A stretch of 27,651 nucleotides of DNA from Chara braunii (taxonomy: Eukaryota > Streptophyta > Charophyceae > Charales > Characeae). Below are positions 20,924-27,651 of this stretch, piece by piece. The stretch's first letter is position 1; each line of letters opens with the position of its first letter. The position numbers and the translations under genes were made by a program. The stretch covers positions 4,085,494 to 4,113,144 of the forward strand of contig BFEA01000002.1 in NCBI GenBank assembly GCA_003427395.1. Direction: 5' to 3'. The notes below the pieces were generated by a model. The model made no database searches. It was not told the origin of the DNA and saw only the letters and a list, made by a program, of their open reading frames with translations.

Positions 20924-20941
20924 TGGCGCCGTTGCCGGGGA
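20924..20941 (+). promoter_or_regulatory. Retrotransposon primer-binding site (tRNA-Asp), plus strand
   Basis: TGGCGCCGTTGCCGGGGA is a perfect 18-base complement of the 3' end of plant tRNA-Asp including its CCA. Reverse transcription of an LTR element would start here. It fixes the orientation of the gag-protease element and shows that about 3.4 kb separate the LTR from gag at 24351. Confidence 0.9.
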
Positions 20942-21267
20942 CATGAAAACTTTTCGTGTCCGGAACGAACTTGGGTCAGCAAGCAACTTTAAGCTTTGAT
21001 TAGGCCTTAAAAACTATTGACAATTTCTGAATTTTTCAGACTCATTTTGCAGTTTTTTCTTGAGTCATTACTCTCTTAAGAAAGCCTAGTTGCTAACCTA
21101 GTCTTATCTTTCCTTGTGTGAGGTACCACACTGGACTGGAGAAGGAGATCGATATTACTAACATGAGACAATCAGGCTTGATCTCAGGTATGCCTCATGA
21201 GTTTATGATGTCCTTGGAACACTGATAAGGGAAAGAAAGAATCAAGAGCTCAGAGACTTCATCAAGA
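20942..21267 (+). other. Start of the element leader
   Basis: No coding frame is supported. The sequence becomes purine-rich shortly before the next module. Confidence 0.4.
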
Positions 21268-21666
21268 ATGCTAACTTCTGACGCATTGAAAAAACTCTCG
21301 AAAGTAACTATCAAAGGAATATTCCCCTATCAGTATGAGCATTGCTGGGTCTACCGTTCTGGCAATTCGGCCATCATCGTAGTGCAAACCCACTTCTTGG
21401 AGAAAGATATCTATGATATCCGTCCTTATGTCAAGAAGAGAGACTGTGACGATGATGAGACCTTCAACTGGTTATGGGGAATTGCAATCCAATCTCTTTA
21501 TGATGAGAAGATATATTTAATCAAGCAGAAGAAGAAAGTGGAATGGGGTTTATTGCCAGTGACATATGAGACTGTTCCTGACAGCTAGTGTGATGGAACT
21601 AATTGGCTACCAATTATCAACATGGTACTTAAGTGGGAGAAATGGACTGGTGGTCATGAGAACTAA
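21268..21666 (+). pseudogene. Family A module, copy 2, broken by one stop
   Basis: The open frame 21268-21588 (106 residues) reads ALKKLSKVTIKGIFPYQYEH, then YRSG, IIVVQTHF, YDIRPYVKK, FNWLWGIAIQSLYDEK and LPVTYETVPDS. This is the same order as the 197-aa ORF. After TAG (21586-21588) the same frame continues CDGTNWLPIINMVLKW, matching YGSHWGDLIDLVKRY there. The stop is therefore a mutation inside a longer ancestral protein. The frame starts at an ATG, but the ancestral start is probably further up. Confidence 0.5.
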
Positions 21667-21694
21667 AGAGACTTCAGCATAGGAAATCAGGCAG

Positions 21695-22078
21695 AGGAGG
21701 TTGAAATTTGCCAGAGGTTCAGGCCCAAGTCAAGAGAAGGTCGAGTATCTTCTAAAGTCACTGAATACTCTAAGTAAGAGAGAGGTGTTCCCATATGAGA
21801 CTGTCAGATATGAGACGGTCGAGAGTGGATGAGAGTAGGAACGATTATATGTACTGACATTTTATTTCATGGACCTTGATGCGTATGATGTAAGAATCTA
21901 TATCCAGAAAGAAAGGAGTGCTGAAGCAGTGTATGAGAAATGCTGGGGATTTATTGAAGAGGTTGTACTGAAAGAGAAAGAGAGATTTGAGAAGGAAAAC
22001 AATAGCTTCACTGTATCTACTCGAGCTACTGTTTTTGAGGGACTTCCAGTTCCTCCCTTGCCTGCTATTAATTTGTAA
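21695..22078 (+). pseudogene. Family A module, copy 3, with TGA-GAG-TAG at the centre
   Basis: One frame runs from 21695: KVEYLLKSLNTLSKREVFPY, then ETVRYETVESG, then TGA GAG TAG (21830-21838), then YVLTFYFMDLDAYDVRIYIQ, CWGFIEEVVLKEKERFEKE, STRATVFEGLPVPPLPA and TAA. It is the clearest statement of the family A module. The paired stops occur at exactly the same place in copy 4. Apart from them the frame is intact over 127 codons. Confidence 0.5.
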
Positions 22079-22270
22079 AGATAACATGGTGGTGGTTGAA
22101 ACAGGGCTGAAAACTCGATTAATTTGTTTGAAACATGAACTGGAAGAAAAAAGAAAAATTGGAGATGAATTCAATTTTGGAGTAGAAAATGTAGAAGTGT
22201 TTGGTGAACCAAAAATGATTTTGCCTAAACAAATAAAAAGGATATGCAAAAATAAACTAGTTTGGACTGA
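22079..22270 (+). other. AT-rich spacer of unknown origin, left flank of the nad2 insertion
   Basis: AT-rich sequence with an open frame containing KHELEEKRKIGDEFNFG and later ILPKQIKRICKNKL. I do not recognise it. It may be organellar DNA carried in with nad2, or element DNA. The nad2 frame is closed by TGA just before 22271. Confidence 0.35.
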
Positions 22271-22633
22271 ATTAATACAAATATATGTTTTTATGTTATT
22301 GCAACATCAAAACGAAATTTTGAATTCTTTACAGAGGTTGGATTAAAATATTTCATTTTAGGTGTCTTTTCCTCTGGGATTTTCTTATTCGGTTGTTCTA
22401 TGATTTATGAATTTACAGGAGTGACCAATTTTGAAGAATTAGCCAAAATTTTGACTAGTTATGAAATGACTTTTTTTGGGACTCAATCGAGTGGTATTTT
22501 CATGGGAATTTTATTTATTGCTGTAGGTTTTTTATGGAAAATAACTGCAGTTCCTTTTCATATGTGGGCACCTGATGTATACGAGGGTTCTCCTACTTTT
22601 GTCACAGCTTTCTTTTCTATAACACCTAAGATT
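22271..22633 (+). pseudogene. nad2: Nuclear copy of a mitochondrial nad2 fragment (NUMT)
   Basis: About 121 codons read without a stop as the middle of NADH dehydrogenase subunit 2 of respiratory complex I. Recognisable stretches are CFYVIATSKRNFEFFTE, LKYFILGVFSSGIFLFGCSM, SSGIFMGILFIAVGF and ITAVPFHMWAPDVYEGSPT, ending at FFSITPKI. ITAVPFHMWAPD marks mitochondrial nad2 rather than plastid ndhB, which has PFHQW at this place. Both ends are abrupt: TGA just before 22271, and divergence after PKI at 22633. It is a fragment of a multi-membrane-span protein without start or end, set between two retroelement modules, so it is an inserted organellar fragment. The open frame points to a recent insertion. 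The sequence needs no RNA editing to read well, which argues against a heavily editing lineage. Confidence 0.9.
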
Positions 22634-22700
22634 CAAGAAAAAATTGGTCTGCGATAGTTGAGTTTGCTCTGAAAGTGAAACGAGATCAAAGAGTCAAATG

Positions 22701-23157
22701 AGCCGACGCTATGTACCCTCAAGAGAGAAACCCTGGCTTAGACTGATAGGAGGCCATGGAGGGTTGAGTAAGGCTGAATCAGATAAACTGTTAAACTCCC
22801 TCAATTCCATAACGAGGAGAGTCGTAATCCCCTATGAAATCGTGAGGTACGAGGCCATAAAGAAACCAGGATGAGAGTAGGACAGTTTGTATGTTATTAC
22901 CTGCTATTTTATTGATCTTGATGAGTATGATATTGAGATTTATGTATGGAAACAAAGATTTGAAGAGTGCGTGTTGGCAACGAGCTTCGGACCTTGTGCA
23001 TGATGAGAAAAGAAGGTTAGAGCGAGAGGGGGAGAGTTTCTCCTTTAGTACCTATGTCAGACCTTTCGTTGGGATACCATCTCCACTTGTTCAAGGACTT
23101 ACATTCTCAAGACACAATTGGTCCTTACATTCTCAAGACACAATTGGTCAGCCATGA
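22701..23157 (+). pseudogene. Family A module, copy 4, stops and frameshift
   Basis: From 22701 one frame reads GGLSKAESDKLLNSLNSITR, then VVIPYEIVRYEAIKKPG, then TGA GAG TAG (22872-22880), then YVITCYFIDLDEYDIEIYVW and KQRFEE. A one-base shift follows, and the match to copy 3 resumes in another frame: CWQRASDLVHDEKRRLERE, then SFSTYVRPFVGIPSPL. Copies 3 and 4 are the closest pair in the array. A 26-base tandem duplication (23099-23150) lies near its end. Confidence 0.5.
23099..23150. repeat. 26-base tandem duplication
   Basis: 23099-23124 and 23125-23150 differ only at the last base; each contains ACATTCTCAAGACACAATTG. The length is not a multiple of three, so it shifts the reading frame. 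It is typical of replication slippage and very recent. Confidence 0.95.
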
Positions 23158-23698
23158 TAGACCTCGTATAGAAAATGAAGAGGATTCAAAAGGAATATTT
23201 TCAGTAGCAAGAATAACCACAGTGAGAGGAAGGATTTATGAGGTGATAGGCTTTGATAACCCCTTTGTGATCTTGAGATATGGGACTTGTGTGAGAGGGC
23301 CCATAATATTTCACATCCCAGTGGTCAAATTCCTGAATACTGGCAGTCTCGACGTAAGAATTTATGTACCAGCATGCCTAGAAAAGGAAGATGATTACTT
23401 GAAGTGTCAAACTGGTGCTCATATTAGTCTCATAAAAACCAAATAGTGGTTTGAGAAGTTAAAAAGAAAGGTAACCTAGGGAAAAGGAGTAAGACAATTT
23501 GAGAGACTTCCTAATCTCTTAACTGCTAATGTCTTTGAGGATAGAAGAGACCGGATGTCCCTTCTAGAAACTATTGTCATCGTTGGTAAAGCAAAAGAGA
23601 GTGATTCGATAGTAATAATAAAGTCCCTACTCCTGGATAATTTCGAGCATCAGTTCGAGGTCCCATATCAAGTCTCTTCTGAGATTCATCTCTCTTGA
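23158..23698 (+). pseudogene. Family A module, copy 5, plus start of a further copy
   Basis: A single frame with stops at 23444 and about 23477 reads EDSKGIFSVARITTVRGRIY, VVKFLNTGSLDVRIYVPAC and DDYLKC. After the stops it continues FEKLKRKVT, then NLLTANVFEDRR, which matches STRATVFEGLP of copy 3. It goes on as SDSIVIIKSLLLDNFEHQF and EVPYQVSSEIHLS, the opening pattern of a new module (LLKSLN...PYETV), and ends in TGA TGA TAA. It is more diverged than copies 3 and 4. Confidence 0.4.
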
Positions 23699-23719
23699 TG
23701 ATAACCATGATGATGAAGA

Positions 23720-24010
23720 ATGTCTGGCTCTGTTGAGAAACTAACATTTGAGATTATATTGGAAGGGAGAATAATCAAAACAGAGGGGACTCTTCATGTT
23801 ACAGATAGAAGTCTTTCTACTCTGGATGAGATTGAGTTCTTACAATTCTTCCTTGATCGTATGAGAGACTTTGCCCTGAGAGCTGTCACTGACCAAACCG
23901 GGATTAACTACTTATTAAAGGTAGTAAAAGTGAGAGCTACTGAGAGAATATCCTATCATTCTTCTAGGGAACGAGTCCCTCTCGCCAGAAGGATCAGCAA
24001 CGGGTTGTAA
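23720..24010 (+). CDS. Family B module ORF (96 aa), copy 1
   Basis: An intact frame from ATG 23720 to TAA. It reads VEKLTFEIILEGRI, then an acidic helix (LDEIEFLQFFLDRMRDFALR), GINYLLKVVKV, and a basic end ESTRERVPLARRI-like (observed RERVPLARRI). It is a clear paralogue of the next ORF, sharing the order strand, acidic amphipathic helix, strand, then (V)PLARR. I recognise no described family. Three bases separate it from the next ORF. It may be a distant relative of family A, since LTFEIILEG can be laid on YVLTFYFMDLD, but that is speculative. Confidence 0.5.
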   Translation: MSGSVEKLTFEIILEGRIIKTEGTLHVTDRSLSTLDEIEFLQFFLDRMRDFALRAVTDQTGINYLLKVVKVRATERISYHSSRERVPLARRISNGL

Positions 24011-24013
24011 GCA

Positions 24014-24280
24014 ATGCAATTTGATTATGAGATCATAGACTTGACCCGATATTTTATGATTCGGGGTAGTGTAAAAGGATACAATAGAAGATTGAGTGGG
24101 GATGATGAAAGGGAGTTCATTGAAGAGTACATTGAAAGACTGACAAGGATTGCATTGTCGTTCATCACTACCCAGTCTATTATTGCTTACACTCTTTATG
24201 TACAAAATTCTCAAGGGGTAGAGCAAACAAGAGAAGAGAGAAACGAGCCTGTATCCCTTGCAAGAAGAGTGAGAGATTGA
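24014..24280 (+). CDS. Family B module ORF (88 aa), copy 2
   Basis: ATG 24014 to TGA, directly after copy 1 in the same frame order. It reads FDYEIIDLTRYF, then DDEREFIEEYIERLTRIALS, IIAYTLYVQNSQGV, and RNEPVSLARRV. The helix (EREFIEEYIERL) and the terminal LARR match copy 1 (EIEFLQFFLDRM, PLARR). It ends 71 bases before the gag ATG. Function unknown; the position suggests an accessory product of the retroelement. Confidence 0.5.
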   Translation: MQFDYEIIDLTRYFMIRGSVKGYNRRLSGDDEREFIEEYIERLTRIALSFITTQSIIAYTLYVQNSQGVEQTREERNEPVSLARRVRD

Positions 24281-25146
24281 AAAATAAGAAGAGGGAGGAC
24301 AGACATAAGAGAGAGAAAAAAAAAAGTACCCGGGAAAGTCTATGGTCAAAATGGCAGGACGTTCGAGACCGAGTTCTTCTGCAGGTAGTGTCAGGGACTA
24401 ATGAGGAGGCTCTAATAGGTGTTATACGGGAACTGGTAGAGAGAGTTGACACTATAAAAGGAGGGTCAGACATCGCAAGAGCAAAGAGGCCAGATGAGAG
24501 AATTCCCTGTTTCAGAGGACCTCAAGTAAACGATTTCTTGAACGAGTATGAATTATTTGGGCTCAGTTATGACTGAACAGATAAGCAACGACATTAGCAC
24601 CTTCTATCTTACTGTGACACTGATTCGAGGTTAGTTGTTTAGGAGTTGATGAAAGGGGTCACTACATGGGAAGAGGTCAAAGAGAGAATGAAAAAAGAAT
24701 TTGAGAAAGACTCAGTTCCAACTACAACCAAGGATTTACTCAACATCAGAAGAGCTAAGTATGATACTTTCAATATTTTTATTTAGACCTTCATCCGAAC
24801 AGCAAGAAGGATTTAATATTTGGACGAAGCCCAGAGATGCCATATATTTTTGACAAATTTTACTGACACTAAAAGACAGACAGTCCTCAATCAAGCTCAG
24901 CACTATCCTCTCAGATGCGATGAAATGGTTGCGATTAATAGTAATTTACCTACAATTTCTCATAAGAAATGGTCACTGGATCAGATCAGTACATTGGCCA
25001 AAGACTGGGAGACTGAGAATGGTATGAACAGAGGAAACAATCTGAGTGCTGAAAATATTATTCAAAGAGTGATGACTAATTATATGTCTGAAAATCGTGC
25101 TCTGGATGACAGAGGAAAGAAGAAAGTTGAAAGTGAAGAGGAAAAT

Positions 25147-25168
25147 GATGATGATGATGATGATGAGT
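25147..25168. repeat. (GAT)n microsatellite inside gag
   Basis: Seven GAT units code for an Asp run in the acidic linker before the zinc knuckle. Its length is probably variable between copies. Confidence 0.85.
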
Positions 25169-25278
25169 GCTATGGTAAGAAAATAGATTCTTCTAAATCC
25201 AGAAAGAATGGAGAGAATGATGATAGAGGAAACAGGGAAAAAAGGAAGTACGATGACTGTCCTAAGAAAAGTTTTGTC

Positions 25279-25320
25279 TGCTACTATTGTGGTGAAGGAC
25301 GTCACACTACCACTTATTGC
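25279..25320 (+). other. CCHC zinc knuckle of Gag
   Basis: CYYCGEGRHTTTYC fits C-x2-C-x4-H-x4-C, the nucleic-acid-binding knuckle of retroelement nucleocapsids. It follows a lysine-rich stretch (NREKRKYDDCPKKSF). Confidence 0.92.
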
Positions 25321-26675
25321 AGGCTTCTTGAGGAGGATGTAAAGAGTGGGGTTGCAAAGAAGGATGCTATGGGTCATGTCTGTGATAGTTCATGGAACAA
25401 GTTGGAACCCAGACATCCCAGAGGTATGAGACTTCGTGCTCTTAAACATGATGAAAAAATGACGGGGAAGAAGAAGAGAAAGACCAATGTGAATCTTCAT
25501 TGTCTTATTGACGAGTTGCCTAATGAACTTGTGCAGGAAATAAGTAACTCTCATACCGCGATTGAGCTGTCTCTACAATCCCTAACATTGATAAAGGATG
25601 TGTCTGATGGGGTTTCTACAAGTGAGTCTTCATTGGAAGGGAGTTTTACTTCTCAGAACCTTTCTGAATTAGTAGAATCTCCTTCTAATGAAACGGTTCG
25701 CTTCCTGGTCAACATGATGTCATTTGATGGTGACCTACCTCATGAACTTGTCATAGAACCCAGTGTCGTGCTTGGAGAAGTGAGAAACCTTCAAGCACGC
25801 TTGACGCCCCAAATGATAGAGAAAAATAAAAAAAGGAAAGTTGAGGAGTCTCTGATTAATATTCTTGATGACCCAGAACCAGAACTTTCATATAGGAGGA
25901 ATGAACAAGGGACAAAAATACAATTTATCCTAAAAAATGAGTTGTTAGATGAGACAGTGATTACTGACGTGATTACTAAAATGTTGGAAGAGACAGAAGT
26001 GACCCTATCCTTCAAGGAAGCAATGATTCTAGCACCTAAGCCGAAAGAAGAACTAAAAAAGCTGATTGAGAAGAGGAAGTTAGAGGTTAGTTACTTGGGA
26101 TCAGTTTTTCCCAGTCATGTGAACAGATCACTGTCAGGTTGTAAGATGAGATTCACAACTATGGGATGTGGGTATTTGACCATTTATATTAATCAAGTGA
26201 AGATTCGAGCTTTAGTGGACTCTGGAGCAGAGATGATTCTTTTTTCTCAGGGAACAATGGAGGCTTGTGACTTATCTATTGATAGACCTGCAAAAAACAT
26301 ACTGAGTAATAGTGCAGGAGACCTTTTCGTGGCAGGATTTATTGACAATCTGCCTATCAGAGTTGGGACCATATCAGTTGAATTAATGGTTTTTGTAGTG
26401 CCGGAACTGGACCTCGATTGCATCTCGGGCACTCCATTCTTGCATAGAATGAAGGCAGTCCAATTTTTTAGTCATGAGGGGTCATCCTGGATCGGCCTAC
26501 AAGATCCGAAGACTGCTCAGGAGCAGACCTTTATGGTATGCACTAAAAGTGATTTCAAGCATCGGTTGTCTGCTAATTCGATTAGAAAAGACAAGTGGAC
26601 ACGCCGCAGCTACGCTACGGCAGAGGAGAGGGACGAACAGGGGGACGAGGCTGTTGTTGTTACACTGCAGGTTTT

Positions 26676-26697
26676 TTATTATTATTATTATTTTTTC
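26676..26697. repeat. (TTA)n tract at the break of the element
   Basis: Five TTA units within a T-rich run, just where the protease reading ends. Confidence 0.8.
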
Positions 26698-26748
26698 CGT
26701 CATATTCGTTATACACTCAAGAAAAACATGACTGTGGCAAACTGTTTC

Positions 26749-26961
26749 CTCTCTCTCTCTCTCTCTCATCCCATCGATGGAAGTAGACTCTCTCTATCTG
26801 TCTGCGTGCATGGCTGGAAAACACTCTCTCTCTCTTTCTTTCTTTCTCTCTCTCTCTCTCTTTTTTGTGACACACACACGAACGCGCGCACACGCGCCCA
26901 GGGGAACACTTTTTTTTTTCGAGGTGCTTTTTGGTACCCTCTCTCTCTCTCTCTCTCCCTT

Positions 26962-26998
<37 letters not shown>

Positions 26999-27016
26999 CT
27001 CTCTCTCCCTCTCTTC

Positions 27017-27061
<45 letters not shown>

Positions 27062-27121
27062 TTGTAGTGGTAGATTGGTCCGATTTTGTCTGCGTGCATG
27101 GCTGGAAAACACACACTCTCA

Positions 27122-27165
<44 letters not shown>

Positions 27166-27280
27166 CACTGTGTGTGTGTGTGTGTGCGTGTGACACACAT
27201 CTCTCTCTCTCTTTCTCTCTGTCTCTCTCTCTCTCTCTTTCTCTCTCTGTGTGTATGTGTGTGTGTGTGTGTGTATGTGT

Positions 27281-27329
<49 letters not shown>

Positions 27330-27379
27330 TTGTAGTGGTAGATTGGTTCGGTTCTGTCTGTGTGCATGGATGGAAAACA

Positions 27380-27415
<36 letters not shown>

Positions 27416-27416
27416 A

Positions 27417-27467
<51 letters not shown>

Positions 27468-27567
27468 CACAAACGCACACACAGACGTCTAGCAGTGTAT
27501 ATTTCGAAGTAGCAGAAGATTCGATCAATTTTGCCGATCTGATTGACGGAAGTAGCGTCTCTCTCTT

Positions 27568-27651
<84 letters not shown>
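26749..27651. repeat. Composite satellite: CT/GT microsatellites around a conserved cassette
   Basis: Long (CT)n, (GT)n and (CA)n tracts alternate with a non-simple cassette. Full copies are at 27058-27112 and 27326-27380 (GTTGTAGTGGTAGATTGG, then GTGCATGG, then TGGAAAACAC), 268 bases apart. A copy at 26767-26824 shares the right half. A diverged copy at about 27508-27560 keeps GTAG..G.AGATT and GGAAGTAG. The plus strand is almost pure pyrimidine over long runs. Frames run open through it only because CT and GT repeats lack stops; they are not genes. The window ends inside (CT)n of more than 80 bases. Confidence 0.92.

Larger units (their letters stand above)
24351..26660 (+). pseudogene. Retrotransposon gag-protease, broken
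   Basis: Gag forms the element's particle and the protease cleaves it. I place the start at ATG 24351 (context AAAATGG), which opens MAGRSRPSSSAGS. A shift within about 30 bases moves into the main frame (SGTNEEALIGVIRELVERV). The retrotransposon gag domain follows (about 24490-24900: IPCFRGPQVNDFLNEY, TTWEEVKERMKKEF), then an acidic run coded by GAT repeats, a CCHC zinc knuckle at 25279-25320 (CYYCGEGRHTTTYC), a long linker, and an aspartic protease with active site VDSGAEM (about 26213-26235) and a GTPFLHRM end. Five stops lie in the gag domain: 24574 TGA, 24595, 24640 and 24784 TAG, and 24814 TAA. The remaining 600 codons are open. No reverse transcriptase follows; the reading fades after about 26650 into microsatellites. 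Confidence 0.88.

Noticed and set aside
22271-22633. Plastid ndhB rather than mitochondrial nad2
   Set aside because: The sequence has ITAVPFHMWAPD. Plastid ndhB has PFHQW at this position.
26717-27482. Several minus-strand frames of Arg-Glu and Thr-His repeats
   Set aside because: They are translations of GA and GT microsatellites and have no coding value.
24820-27492. 890-codon open frame as one protein
   Set aside because: The real coding part ends near 26650. The rest is CT, GT and CA repeat that is open in several frames, and the left end is set by a stop mutation inside gag.
1-27651. CRISPR array, operons or other prokaryotic features
   Set aside because: No regularly spaced identical repeats with unique spacers, no ribosome-binding pattern and no dense coding. 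The content is eukaryotic.

Overview
This is eukaryotic nuclear DNA, most likely from a streptophyte. A charophyte alga or an early land plant fits best, but that is inference. The supports are a chromodomain-bearing Ty3-type integrase, two primer-binding sites matching plant-type tRNA-Asp, an intact-frame fragment of a plant/green-algal mitochondrial nad2 that reads well without RNA editing, and a U6 snRNA-like sequence. The window opens in a T24 run and ends in more than 80 bases of CT repeat, as a contig broken at low-complexity DNA would. I see no intact host protein gene. What can be read is almost all transposable elements and their ruins.

Layout. 1-3400 is GC-rich, without a recognisable protein gene. 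It holds short tandem duplications, a family of diverged hairpin-bearing repeats (1360-2110) and a minus-strand U6-like RNA unit with a B box and an oligo-T terminator (2301-2419). 3400-7800 is AT-rich and contains a degenerate minus-strand gag start (about 6360-6825) behind a minus-strand tRNA-Asp primer-binding site (7831-7850) and a probable LTR edge at 7853. 7853-12400 is non-coding, with degenerate repeats at 9545-10530 and 11589-11746. 12467-14423 is a minus-strand chromovirus integrase with chromodomain, broken by two stop codons and by a 403-bp DNA transposon flanked by an 8-bp target duplication. 14424-15760 shows no gene.

From 15760 to 24280 the plus strand carries a dispersed array of diverged paralogous protein modules (family A, about 115-120 residues; family B, about 90 residues). 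The array is broken by stops, frameshifts and a mitochondrial nad2 insertion (about 22271-22633). A perfect 18-base tRNA-Asp primer-binding site at 20924-20941 places most modules between a 5' LTR and a gag-protease gene (24351 to about 26650), giving an unusually long 3.4-kb leader. I recognise no described family in these modules. The closest precedent I know is the extra ORF upstream of gag in Ogre/Tat elements. The element is lost in TTA, CT and GT microsatellites, which themselves form a higher-order repeat around a conserved 55-base cassette.

None of these elements looks autonomous here. Each protein-coding piece has stops, frameshifts or missing domains. No reverse transcriptase or RNase H was found.
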